This document shows, in pieces, positions 1 to 10,600 of a DNA stretch of 64,000 nt. The stretch spans positions 31,574 through 95,573 of the forward strand of contig DIZL01000052.1 in NCBI GenBank assembly GCA_002429385.1. The letters are read 5' to 3'. Under the pieces are notes generated by a model, which worked only from the letters and a program-made list of their open reading frames with translations, made no database searches and had not been told where the DNA came from. Numbering within the stretch: the stretch's first letter is position 1; each line of letters starts with the position of its first letter. The position numbers and the translations under genes were made by a program. This DNA is from Prolixibacteraceae bacterium UBA6029. GTDB lineage: Bacteria > Bacteroidota > Bacteroidia > Bacteroidales > Prolixibacteraceae.

Positions 1-400
1 GCTGCACTCTTGGCAGTCACAGAGTAAATACCTGCGGGTACAAGGGTGAATATACCGTTTGAATTGGTATAAGTGGTTCCGTTGATTCTATAGGTCATCC
101 CTGATCCTGTAGGAGCAGTCACGGTTATTGTGCCGGTTGCAACACCACAGGTTGGTTGCAATGTTGCAGATGCAGTCGGTGCTGCCTGTGCCAATGGCTG
201 GTCATTAATGGTAACACTGGCAGCCTGGGAAATACAGCCTGCTGCACTCTTGGCTGTAACAGAGTAAACACCTGCGGGTACCAGGGTGAATATACCATCT
301 GAATTGGTATAGGTGGTTCCGTTGATACTGTAAGTCATCCCTGATCCTGTAGGAGCAGTCACGGTTATGGTACCTGTAGTGACACCACAGGTTGGTTGAA
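1..400 (-). repeat. 240-bp tandem coding repeat (80-residue unit)
   Basis: Positions 1-160 and 241-400 align without gaps at roughly 89% identity, an exact 240-bp period. Each unit encodes an SprB-like module with the phrases TLQPTCGV, TGTITVTAPTGSGMTY and GIFTLVPAG. The array continues past the window edge. Confidence 0.85.
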
Positions 401-1220
401 GGGTAGCACTGGCAGCCGGTATTGCCGGTGCCAATGGCTGTGTCACAGTAGCATTAACGCCCGTTGCAGATATTACACCACCAACCGTAATCTGTAAATT
501 AGTATATGTTCCTACAGAAGCTGTAATCGTTGCAGCATTGCCTGAAACGGCAACATTGGAAAAACTTCCTCCGGTGTAATTAATGGTGTAGGTTCCATCA
601 GGCACATTGGTGAAAGTTAATGGAATACTCCCGTTTCCACTACAGGTCACAGGATCTGTGATTGTTCCAACAGTAAGTGTTGGCGTTGTCTGGCAAGATC
701 CGGATATCAGGCCATTAATATAGTAAGTTGAAGTTGGAGTATCATTCAGAGTGTTTACATCAGGGTCATTGTATACACAAGATGGTCCCATATCGAACCA
801 GGTCAGGGCCGCCGGACCTGAAATATAGGTAAAAACATAGTTAGCTATCGCGCTTCCGTCCGGCAGTGTGATACCTGGAGTTCCATTCCGATACCAACTG
901 ATTGTTACACGTCGATTATTGCCACCCATGTTAATTTCGCCGATATCGCAGGTTCCTCCTAATGATGAATTGCTGGTGCTGGAAGCTTTAACAAAATGTA
1001 GCCTGGAATAATCGTAATCCATAGTAAGGGTAAAACCGCTGATATTGGAGAATCCGGTTACCGTAACGGGAACTGTTACCTGTTGATTGGCAACCGCATT
1101 ACACACGGTTCCCGCTGTGGTTATTGGAACGTTCGTGGCTTTTAGTGTGAATGATAGAAACAGAAATACCCCCATGAGGAGGAAATACGGTATTACTCTT
1201 TTGCGTTCTTGAGTTTTCAT
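1..1220 (-). CDS. Large secreted repeat protein with N-terminal cohesin-like domain (partial, 3' end outside window)
   Basis: Reading frame opens with ATG at 1218-1220 and runs off the window edge without a stop, giving about 406 residues. Residues 1-29 form a signal peptide (basic start, then FLLMGVFLFLSFTLKA). Residues about 30-165 resemble a cohesin-type beta-sandwich, with the pattern VPVTVTGFSNISGFTLTMDY that also appears in the two downstream giant proteins. After that come SprB-like/Ig-like surface repeats, including a tandem 80-residue unit. By analogy with its neighbours it is probably exported by T9SS, but the C-terminal sorting domain would lie outside the window, so this is inference. 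Function is likely adhesion or scaffold; no catalytic motif is seen. Confidence 0.8.
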   Translation of the reverse strand, partial: MKTQERKRVIPYFLLMGVFLFLSFTLKATNVPITTAGTVCNAVANQQVTVPVTVTGFSNISGFTLTMDYDYSRLHFVKASSTSNSSLGGTCDIGEINMGGNNRRVTISWYRNGTPGITLPDGSAIANYVFTYISGPAALTWFDMGPSCVYNDPDVNTLNDTPTSTYYINGLISGSCQTTPTLTVGTITDPVTCSGNGSIPLTFTNVPDGTYTINYTGGSFSNVAVSGNAATITASVGTYTNLQITVGGVISATGVNATVTQPLAPAIPAASATLQPTCGVTTGTITVTAPTGSGMTYSINGTTYTNSDGIFTLVPAGVYSVTAKSAAGCISQAASVTINDQPLAQAAPTASATLQPTCGVATGTITVTAPTGSGMTYRINGTTYTNSNGIFTLVPAGIYSVTAKSA

Positions 1221-1367
1221 ATCTTTTTGTTTTTTGTGTTCTTCTGTCAAATAGTCTGTTTTGAGTTAAATTGATGCTAAATAAAGCAGGTGAAGTTTGA
1301 TTCTGTATTTAGATTGGATTATATCCGAAATTATTCAACTGGAAATTCAAGTTCGTGAAACATCGTG

Positions 1368-1415
1368 TTTTTGGGTCTTAATAGAATAAGTTCATATGCC
1401 ATTAAGACTCAAAAA
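1368..1415. repeat. Intergenic inverted repeat
   Basis: TTTTTGGGTCTTAAT at 1368-1382 pairs with ATTAAGACTCAAAAA at 1401-1415 around an 18-nt loop, with one G-U pair. It lies in the 299-bp gap between two minus-strand genes and could act as leader structure or secondary terminator; the role is not known. Confidence 0.5.
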
Positions 1416-1474
1416 AACAATGGATATATAAAGTCATGGGTACAGAATAAACCTCCTTAAGAATAAAATAAAGA

Positions 1475-1507
1475 ACGGAGAGGGAGGCAGCCCGCCCCCC
1501 TCTCCGT
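1475..1507 (-). terminator. Intrinsic terminator of the 1887-residue surface protein gene
   Basis: ACGGAGAGGG at 1475-1484 pairs perfectly with CCCTCTCCGT at 1498-1507, extended by three more G-C pairs inside. On the minus strand it is followed by a T-rich tail (CTTTATTTTATT). It starts 13 bp past the stop codon of the gene at 1520-7183. Confidence 0.8.
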
Positions 1508-1519
1508 TTCCGGTATTAA

Positions 1520-4500
1520 TTACTTAAGAACGCTAAGCTTAACAGTGCCAGTCAGTTCCACGTTCGGGTTAGTCAGCCTAAGCTTGGCAATGTAAATGCC
1601 AGGCATTAAGTTGTTGCCGTCCATCCGAATGGAATAATTACCGGCATTCTGGTTGGCATCAACCAAAGATTTCACAAGCTGTCCGAGGCTATTGTAAACC
1701 TGGATGGTTACTTTGCCCTGAACCGGAAGTGCATAAGAAACAGTAGTCGAGTTTTTGAATGGATTCGGATAGTTGCTTAGCAATAATCCATTATTGTCAA
1801 CTGGATTAACAATACCTGTCAGTCCGTTACCCACCTTGGCTACCAGCAAGCTGGCATCCTGAATTACCTGAGAGTTTCGATCAGCCAATTCATTCAGAGG
1901 GTCAAACTTGAGGGCTAATTCCATTGACTCACCCACCGTGAAGGCATTGGTTGTCTTAAGTTTCAGGGTAAGCAGATTACCATTTTCCGCCACATTGACC
2001 GGAGTTGAAGAGTACCAGCCAATTCGCAGTTCATCGCCATTTACTACCCAATCAGGGGCAACTGTACTTCCATTCACCAATATATTCTGAACGTTTACCA
2101 TACCCGAAGGAATCTGAAGGATCATAGAAACAGCGCCTACCTGCATTGCAGAGCCTGCACGTATAGGCAGTTCAAATTCCTGATTGGCACTTACATTCAG
2201 CATATTGCTGTTGTTCAATTCCAATGTCCAACTGGCCGATTTTTCAGTGGTAGGAATCAAGCTACCGTTAAAGTCGCCGGTACACATTCCGTAAAGATCA
2301 AAATCCGTCACATTTGAGCCACTTACAGGTACTGCGAAATCTGATAGTCTAGTGAGAGGGTCACTATTAATTGGGACATCACTCTTCCAATACGACCAGG
2401 GCGCTCTATCGAATGGATATGCAATTGCACCATAAACGAAATATTTCTGGATTATAAGTGCATCGGTTGAATTAATATAATAATTAGGACCATTACCATC
2501 CTTGTACACATTACCGGCCACATCACCGGCCAGAAAATTGACATATTCGATTCTTCCTCCCGATGTTCCCCATAAATTTACAGCTGCAGCATCTGTTGAG
2601 TTGATACCGCCAATATCCTTAATGTTGTTGGTAACCGAGATGGTATAAGTACCTGCACAAAGACCTGTGAATGAATAATTGCCATAGTCATCGGTAATAC
2701 ATGTTCCGGTTCCAGGAGTCAATGCAAGAGTGACCTTGTTCATCGGTGTTTTGACAGCATTGCTGTACTTCAGGGTTCCGCTGATGGAAGCCTGTTGCAC
2801 AGTGAATGTTGTGTTACATGTCGCAGTATGACTGGCCTCATCTGTAGCTGTAATGGTCACAGCATAAGGTGTGGCTTGATAAGCCATGATTGTTCCGGCT
2901 GCGGGAACCTGAATAACTGAAGTTACTCCACAATTATCAGTAGCAAAAGCAGTAGCCGTGAAGTCTGGCATAGCAACTGAACAATCCGTAGTGACAATTT
3001 TGGATTGGGCAGGAGCACAACTGGTAAATTTGGGGGCTTCAGTGTCAACAACTTTTACCATAAAACTATTGGAGACACTATGTCCACAAGCATCTTCTGC
3101 AGTTACAGTAACAGTGGTTTCACCTTTTGCAAATGCTGTTCCGCTTAAAGAAGCCGGAGTTACAGGAAGTTTGCGAGTCAAACTGGTATTGTCGATCGCA
3201 AGTTTATTTGCAGAAACAAAATTAAACCACATGTACCGATTACCACCTACTGTTTCAATTGCATCTCTAGTATTAATTGTAGTTGTCCATACTGGTGTGC
3301 CTGAAGCATTAAGTATAGTGAAATCCATGGCAAGGAAACCTTCATTATTTCTGGTTTCCCATTTCATGGTGTACCATCCTGATGAAGTAATGGTAGCATG
3401 AGTTTTAGTTTGAATATAAGCTGGAGACATCCGTGGAAGCCCATTACTTGAATTATTATCCACTGTTACATAAATTCCGGTATTATCACCACCAACATGA
3501 TATATAAAATCACGTAAGAATCCACCGGTATTGTCACTTATAGCCTGATCTAAATCCCATCCATAAGTATTGGCAGCTAAACCAGGATCTGACATATCAA
3601 AATAAACATCGACTGATGATACAAAACCTGCTCCGAATGTGCCATTATAACCACCAACACGACAAAATGCACCAGTTTTATTGGCAGCAATAGTAGTTGC
3701 AGTGTTGATAACGGCATGTGCGCTTCCTGCTTTTGAATTTATTCCATCAGTACCACTCGCTACTCTGGCTATTTGACTGTTATATTCATTCCAGTCAGTT
3801 GATGGATTGTTTGCGGCTAAACCTGCTACCCAATTTGCATCTTCAAATCCTTGGAAGAATCCGAAGTCTGTGGCAGTTGGAGCTGGATAGGTAACAACTG
3901 CAGAACAAAGACCATGATCGTTATTCACTGTAATATTGGCAGGAACTACAACAACAGGATCAAGATTATCCAGAACTGTAATAGTCTGAGTACCCTGTGA
4001 GGTATTGCCGTAAAAATCCTTTGCTGTCCATGTACGAACAATTGTACCTGTTGCATTGCATGAATTCAAATTAGCCCGATTATCGTCATAGGTAATTGTA
4101 ACCGTTCCAGAGCAATCGGTTGCGGTTGCAACTCCTGTAGCATAAGGATCTTTTGCATCCTGCTGGTTAACAATTACAGGTGCAGGAAGAGTGAGTGCAG
4201 GTGCAATATTATCTGTTGTTAAAATGATCACCTGAAGGGTTTGAGTACATAGATTGCCATCGGTAACAGTAATATTGTAAGTGCCTGCTTTTAAATCGAC
4301 TGGATCCTGAATGATTGATACAAATCCATCTGGTCCTGTCCATGAATAGGTAAATGGAGCTACACCGCCAGTAACTGCCAGATCAATACTGCCGGTTGAG
4401 ACTCCTAAACAAAGAACATTGACTTGAGTTTTAGACAGGGTCATATCGATACAATTTACACATGTACCAGGAGCAGGGATGAATCCAGGCGTTCCTGTAT

Positions 4501-7183
4501 TTAAGCCATCATTCAGGAATGGTTTCCACGTTACAGTACCATTCACCATTGGAGGTATCGGACCAGTGGTGCCCCACCAGTTACAAGTTGCATTTAATAT
4601 ACCTGAACTGTTGTTTGCCAGCCAGCTTGTGGTATTGCCATTCTGGCTGAGAGAGTTGTTGTGGGCATTGATTGTTGCACTTGCAGCAGTTCCCGGGTCG
4701 GTACATAATGCGCTGACCTTATATGGTGCTGTTACACTTGACGGGTTGGTTATGAAACAATTATCAACATTTGTTATTGCACCTTCCCTTACAATAATAC
4801 CAAAACCATCATTGCCTCCAATTCCGTATGGATCCGATCCATTACCCGTAAGAGTAGATGTTCTGACATTAACAAGGGCGTTTAAACCCCTGACATTTAT
4901 ACCCCTGTTAAGGTTATTGGTTAATGTATTTTCGGTAACGGTAATGTTCTGCCTTGTACCTGTTCCTGTTGAGAAGTCAGCAAATGACAAACCGGCACAA
5001 TCTTTAGCAATTTTACCAGTTCCGGTTACACTTACTTTATCGACAATAGCAGTAATAGCTGCAGCAATATCACTTCCACCGGTAAACACATATACCCCTG
5101 CATAGAAATTGCTGTTTGGCAATGCAGAATAATTTCCGGCAAAGCCTGACATTATAACAGAACTTACGTTCAGTGTTGACGGAGCATAAGCTGTCATAGT
5201 AACAGGATCAATATTTAATGCTGCTACTCCCTGCATAACACCTGTGATAGTTCCACCGGCGATAGTTGTTGTTGGGGTGGTGTTAAGGTTGTATACCAGG
5301 TATCCGTAGTAAGAACCACTAATTGTATTGTTGCTTATTGTTGCTGCAGCAGTACCTGTGATTTTACTTAGAAAAATTCCTGCAGTTGGAACTGAACCGG
5401 CAAGCTGGCTGCCAAGGCTAATTGCATTGTTTACAATTGTAAGTCCGAATGTTGAACTGACTGAAGTTCCGACAACATTGATACCTGAAGCGATGGCATT
5501 AATGGTATTATTATGAATATTTGCACCTGCATCTGCACCGTCTAACAAAATACCGGTAGCATTTCCAGTACCTGTTATGTTCTTTATTTCAGCAAATACT
5601 TTTGCCCCATTTGTATTTAATGGATTATCTTTTACAAAAACACCAGCTATTTTAGAATTTACAATCTGAGTTCCGTCAATAATGTATGAACTAGTTTCAG
5701 CATTTGAATTAAAACCATCGTAATTATTGGCGAACACACCATAATCGCAATTAGTAAAGGTATTAACTCCTACTGTTACAGTTGCTGAGGTTGGATTATT
5801 CCATAGATTGATACCTGCAAATGTACCAGTTACGCTGTTGCCTGTTACTGTTACACTGGTAGTACCTTGAACTGAACCGATCTCGATTCCACTGTTAATA
5901 GTTGAACTTAAAGTAGATTGAAGCTGATTGTTATTTATACTAAAAGTTGATGTTGAACCATAAGCCAGATTGTGCCAGATTCCTATTTTATAGGATTTAA
6001 TATCATTATTAGCAAAAACCGGACTGACATTACTTGCATTAGCAATTGAATAGTTTCCAGTCTGGATACCTATTCTTACCTGATCCATGCAATTATTTGT
6101 AATATCGGTATAAGCGTTATTGTATACCAGAACCCCTGCTCCGGCACCGGAATATAAACCGAGTGGATTGATATTAAATAACTTGTTATGATGTACCTTA
6201 TTGCCGGTTGTCATGGCACCGCCATTGCCCCAATTGTATATGTCAATGCCTCTGTCGGTAAGATTCTGAATGATATTATTCTTAATTTCAAGATTTGCAA
6301 CGCCATCCCAGGCACCAATGCCCTCTATTGAATTTACAGTAACACCCTCAATTACATAAGTACTAGACGCTCCTGAGCTACCATCAATGGTAAATCCATC
6401 AATGGTTACGTTATTTGCAGTAACGTAAATGATAGGATTACTGGCTGCACTGTTTGGATTTGCATCATTAGTTAAAGGGTAAATTCTTGATTCAGAGTTT
6501 GTACGGTTTGAGCAACCACTTTGACCAGAATTATTGCCCATCAAGGTAATAGGCTTATTTATTAGAATATCTTCATAATAATTCCCCCCAGCAACTGTAA
6601 TTGTGTTTCCAGGGTTTGCAGCATCAATTGCATCCTGTATCTTGCAATATTCCAGATTAGTATTCGTATTTACTACTGGCCTTGTGGGAATTGTCCATAC
6701 CAAAGGTGAGAAGATACCAGCATATACCGAAGCACCAGGTCCAGCAAATTCACAATCTCCAGGTATTGAGCTCCATGTGAAGTTTGTTAAAGGAACCAGG
6801 GTACGATTTACTGGGAGCAAATTAAAATGCAGAGTAAATAATACATCATTATCGACAAGAGTTATACCGGTTGCTTTATTCCATCCAAGTTTAAATTGGC
6901 CAGGAATACCTATATTTATGTCAGCATCTAATGGATTAATTGCCTGATTAATAGCAACTCCAATTGGTGTCTGGTATGCAAAAACTGCAGGATCAAAATT
7001 CAATACCATCGAAATAGCTCCAACGTTTTTAAAATCGGAAACTGTAACTGGTACATCATAGCTACCACATGTGGTTGATGTTGGAGATTGAATCGTTACG
7101 ATTGGTGTTACCGCCATGCCATACAATGCAAAAAGCATGATGGCCATCACTGTCAATACTTTCAAGTATAATAGTTTTTTCAT
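1520..7183 (-). CDS. T9SS-secreted cohesin/beta-helix/HYR/dockerin-like giant surface protein
   Basis: 1887 residues. In order: signal peptide (1-24); cohesin-like domain (about 25-165); long parallel beta-helix region with NNxI-type repeats (about 180-900); SprB repeat (about 907-990); HYR-type Ig domains (about 1000-1110 and 1335-1460) that seem to be one domain interrupted by a 220-residue jelly-roll-like insert beginning GFEDANW; carboxypeptidase-regulatory-like domain (about 1463-1517); dockerin-like segment with two INSTDA motifs (about 1518-1580); second cohesin-like domain (about 1650-1790); T9SS type-A sorting domain (about 1797-1887, starts LSNYPNPFKNSTTVSY). Likely anchored at the cell surface; substrate unknown. 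Its C-terminal 430 residues closely match those of the neighbour at 7684-14010. Confidence 0.88.
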   Translation of the reverse strand: MKKLLYLKVLTVMAIMLFALYGMAVTPIVTIQSPTSTTCGSYDVPVTVSDFKNVGAISMVLNFDPAVFAYQTPIGVAINQAINPLDADINIGIPGQFKLGWNKATGITLVDNDVLFTLHFNLLPVNRTLVPLTNFTWSSIPGDCEFAGPGASVYAGIFSPLVWTIPTRPVVNTNTNLEYCKIQDAIDAANPGNTITVAGGNYYEDILINKPITLMGNNSGQSGCSNRTNSESRIYPLTNDANPNSAASNPIIYVTANNVTIDGFTIDGSSGASSTYVIEGVTVNSIEGIGAWDGVANLEIKNNIIQNLTDRGIDIYNWGNGGAMTTGNKVHHNKLFNINPLGLYSGAGAGVLVYNNAYTDITNNCMDQVRIGIQTGNYSIANASNVSPVFANNDIKSYKIGIWHNLAYGSTSTFSINNNQLQSTLSSTINSGIEIGSVQGTTSVTVTGNSVTGTFAGINLWNNPTSATVTVGVNTFTNCDYGVFANNYDGFNSNAETSSYIIDGTQIVNSKIAGVFVKDNPLNTNGAKVFAEIKNITGTGNATGILLDGADAGANIHNNTINAIASGINVVGTSVSSTFGLTIVNNAISLGSQLAGSVPTAGIFLSKITGTAAATISNNTISGSYYGYLVYNLNTTPTTTIAGGTITGVMQGVAALNIDPVTMTAYAPSTLNVSSVIMSGFAGNYSALPNSNFYAGVYVFTGGSDIAAAITAIVDKVSVTGTGKIAKDCAGLSFADFSTGTGTRQNITVTENTLTNNLNRGINVRGLNALVNVRTSTLTGNGSDPYGIGGNDGFGIIVREGAITNVDNCFITNPSSVTAPYKVSALCTDPGTAASATINAHNNSLSQNGNTTSWLANNSSGILNATCNWWGTTGPIPPMVNGTVTWKPFLNDGLNTGTPGFIPAPGTCVNCIDMTLSKTQVNVLCLGVSTGSIDLAVTGGVAPFTYSWTGPDGFVSIIQDPVDLKAGTYNITVTDGNLCTQTLQVIILTTDNIAPALTLPAPVIVNQQDAKDPYATGVATATDCSGTVTITYDDNRANLNSCNATGTIVRTWTAKDFYGNTSQGTQTITVLDNLDPVVVVPANITVNNDHGLCSAVVTYPAPTATDFGFFQGFEDANWVAGLAANNPSTDWNEYNSQIARVASGTDGINSKAGSAHAVINTATTIAANKTGAFCRVGGYNGTFGAGFVSSVDVYFDMSDPGLAANTYGWDLDQAISDNTGGFLRDFIYHVGGDNTGIYVTVDNNSSNGLPRMSPAYIQTKTHATITSSGWYTMKWETRNNEGFLAMDFTILNASGTPVWTTTINTRDAIETVGGNRYMWFNFVSANKLAIDNTSLTRKLPVTPASLSGTAFAKGETTVTVTAEDACGHSVSNSFMVKVVDTEAPKFTSCAPAQSKIVTTDCSVAMPDFTATAFATDNCGVTSVIQVPAAGTIMAYQATPYAVTITATDEASHTATCNTTFTVQQASISGTLKYSNAVKTPMNKVTLALTPGTGTCITDDYGNYSFTGLCAGTYTISVTNNIKDIGGINSTDAAAVNLWGTSGGRIEYVNFLAGDVAGNVYKDGNGPNYYINSTDALIIQKYFVYGAIAYPFDRAPWSYWKSDVPINSDPLTRLSDFAVPVSGSNVTDFDLYGMCTGDFNGSLIPTTEKSASWTLELNNSNMLNVSANQEFELPIRAGSAMQVGAVSMILQIPSGMVNVQNILVNGSTVAPDWVVNGDELRIGWYSSTPVNVAENGNLLTLKLKTTNAFTVGESMELALKFDPLNELADRNSQVIQDASLLVAKVGNGLTGIVNPVDNNGLLLSNYPNPFKNSTTVSYALPVQGKVTIQVYNSLGQLVKSLVDANQNAGNYSIRMDGNNLMPGIYIAKLRLTNPNVELTGTVKLSVLK

Positions 7184-7637
7184 GTTTTATAATTAAAGTT
7201 AAATTTTTGTCCCTTAAGTGGGATACTGAATTAATAATGGTGATATTATAATCGAATTAAATTGGATCTGTTAGAACCACTTAACTTGTAACAGCTTGAT
7301 TGAATGGGTTTAATCGTCCTTATATCAGTACGGTTTTGATTTATTACTCGCTAAAGGAGATATTGTCGATTAGGAAGAATTGAATATTTTAGGGTAATTA
7401 ACCTGCCCTCGCGATAAGATTGTACCGCCGATCGGAACAACTATTATCGGCAAAAAGCATAGAGATAATTGATCCATAGTGTGGATTCGTTTAGGATGAT
7501 TGAAAATGAAAATGTTTCTGGTGTAGATAGAACTATTAGGGCTATTGTGCCTTTTACCGGCTCAATCTTAGGTGATGCAGGACCTCAATAAAATCTTGTT
7601 TGATCAGGTATCTGCATCCATCTTTGATAAGTAGGAC

Positions 7638-7668
7638 GGATTAGGGAAGCAAAACGCTCCCCTGATCC
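7638..7668 (-). terminator. Hairpin downstream of the 2108-residue gene
   Basis: GGATTAGGGAAGC (7638-7650) pairs with GCTCCCCTGATCC (7656-7668) with one mismatch and one G-T wobble. It begins 16 bp past the stop at 7684. The tail on the minus strand is not T-rich, so termination strength is uncertain. The rest of the 500-bp gap 7184-7683 shows no gene. Confidence 0.5.
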
Positions 7669-7683
7669 TTTTTCCTTATTTGA

Positions 7684-10600
7684 TTATTTATGAACATTTA
7701 GCTTGACAATACTCATCAATTCAACTTTATTGACGGAGAGTCTCAGTTTACCGACGTAAATGCCTGGCCTTAATACACTGCTGTTCATCGGTATGGTATA
7801 TTGCCCTGCATGCTGGTTTGCGTCTATCAGAGTCATTACCGACTGTTCCAGTTCATTGTAAACAATAATGGATACCTTGCCATCAACCGGCAGGGTATAG
7901 GCTACTGTTGTTGAGTTACTGAAAGGATTCGGATAGTTGCTTATGGTCAATCCTGTATAATCCAAATGATCAGTTATGTCCACCGTTAAATTACCCACAT
8001 GGGATACCTCCAGTTTGACTCCGTTAATCACCTTGAAGTTCCCGTCTGCCAATTCATTCAGCGGATCGAACGCAAGGGCCAGATCGATGGATTGACCAGG
8101 CGTGAAGGTTTCAGTAGTCATGAGTTTCAGGGTAAGCAAACTGCTGTTTTCTGCCACATATACCGGTGTTGAAGAATACCAGCCAATCCGGAGTTCATCA
8201 CCATTTACTGCCCAATCTGCAGCAACCGGACTTCCATTCACCAATACATCCTGAACATTTACAAGGCCGGAAGGTATCCTGAGGATCATTGAAACTGCAC
8301 CTAACTCCATCGACGTACCTGTCCGCAATAGAAGTTCAAACTTCTGATTGACTCCTACCTGCATGTTACCGGCAGAAATAAGCATCAGTGACGAACTGGT
8401 CGATTTTGTTTTGGTTGGGGTAAAGCTACCGTTAAAGTCGCCTGTACACATTCCGTAGAGGTCATAACCAACTTCACTTGCTCCGCTAAGAGTGACATTG
8501 AAGTTTGCCGGTTTAGGAGTACTGAAATTATTATTAATTGTAACACCCTTTTCCCAATATACCCATGGGGCTTTGTCGAATGCCAAACCATTAACGAAGA
8601 ATTTCTGGATCCTTAGTGCATCGTTAGTATTAATGTATAAATTATTCTCTGCTACATCACCAGCCAGGAATTGGACATATTCGATTGTTCCTCCTGAAGT
8701 TACCCAGGCATTTGCAATTGCAGCATCGGTAGAGTTGATATAACCCACGTCCTTTTTATTGTCGGTTACAGCAATTGTATAAAGACCATCGTGGAGACCC
8801 GTAAACGAATATTTGCCGTCCACATCGGTAACGACCTTTGCATTTCCCGGACTTAAGGTCAATTCAACCAGGTTCATTGGTGTCTCCGCAGGGTTGTTGT
8901 ACTTTAGGGTTCCGCTGATGGAGCAAGTGTTCACAGTAATAGTCTTGTCATCAAAAGTGCTGAAGTAAACCGGAACTCCTCCGGGACCGGCATATTCGCA
9001 TTCAGCCGTTACATGGCTCCAGGTCAGCGAAGTGTTAGTTTCTGAAGCAACGGTGGGCAATGTCGAAAAATGCAAAGTGAACAATACAGCATCTTTAGAC
9101 AGGTTAATTCCAATACCACTGTATGAGAAAGAGAACTGTCCGATAGCATTGTTGCCATCGAAAATTGGTTCCTTAATCAACGGATTGATATCGGCGCTCT
9201 GGTAAGCCATAACGAGCGGATCATAATTCAACTTCAGCGAAATGGCTCCAACATTGGTGAAATCCTGAACTGTAACATCAACCTTGTAAACTCCGCATGA
9301 AACCTGGCTGGCTGCCTGGATGATTGTGTTTGGAGTTTGTAGTACCGTAACTGAACCAGCCGGACTCGTACAGCCGTTTAACGTTTGGGTAACGGTGTAT
9401 ATACCACCTGTGCTAACCGTAATCGATGGACTTATTTCATTCGTGCTCCACAATAAGTCTCCGGTGTAATTTCCGGCAGTAAGCATTGAAGTTCCATTAA
9501 AATTATCTACAATATCAACTATTGGTGCTGTTGGAATCGGATTGAAGTTTACAATCATTTTATCGCTCACATTCGCACAAGGAGCGGCACCTATTATTGT
9601 ATAGGTCAACTCGACTGAACCTGCTAATTTTTCAGCGACTGTCGGAGTATATACGTCACCTAACCAAGAACCGGTTCCACCCGTCCAAACTCCTGTTGTG
9701 GCACCGCCACCAACAGAATATCCAGTCATTTTAACAGTTATTATATCGGCACATACTGTTTGATCATTTCCTGCATTAATCGTTGGTGTAGGCTTAACAG
9801 TGAAAATTGTTTCCATATCGAATATTATGGTACAACCATTAACCGACACGGTGTTTACCATGAAATTATAAGTGCCGGCTGGATAGGTTTCTGCAGGGAA
9901 TGTAAAGGTTCCGTCAGTCTGAGTCATCGCAGTTATTGTTCCTTTAATATTACCTGGATTTAGAGTGTAAGTAAAGGTAGTGTTGACTGAAGGAATCAAT
10001 CCTGTTGTAGTGAATGATAAATTCTCTTCTGCACAGGCCAATGATATTGAAGGTGTCACACTAGTAAGTGTAATTTCTACAGGCTCAATGATTGTTACAC
10101 TTCCTGTAGCTGGAGTACATTCATAATCATTTGTTACTGAATAATTATATATCCCTGCTGTCAAACCACTAAGGTTCTGATTATTTTCCTGACCTGAAGG
10201 TATTGCTCCGTCATTTGTAGTCCAGGTATAAACATATGAATTCCAGGAATATCCACCGCTTATTGTACCTAGTGTGATCGAACCATTACTGCCACCATTA
10301 CATGATACATCTGTCTTGCTGATATCGCCAACGGCAATTGCATCAGGTTGTAAGATTGTTACTGTTTCTGATGTTGCGGAACAACCGTTACGATCTGTTA
10401 CAGTAACCGTATAGACTCCTGCTGCAAGATTAGCAGTAACTGTCGTTTGTCCTAACGGATCACTCCATAAGTAGGCATAAGGCTCTGTACCCCCTGAAGC
10501 TGCTATAGTAGCATCTCCAGTATTGCTGCCATGACAAGCTGCATCCATCCATTCAACTATGCCTGAGACTAATAAGTCAGGCTCTGAGATCACAAACGTT

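Noticed and set aside
2958..5105. Long plus-strand open frames inside the giant surface gene
   Set aside because: Antisense shadows of Thr/Val/Gly-rich repeats; no signal peptide, domain or start context.
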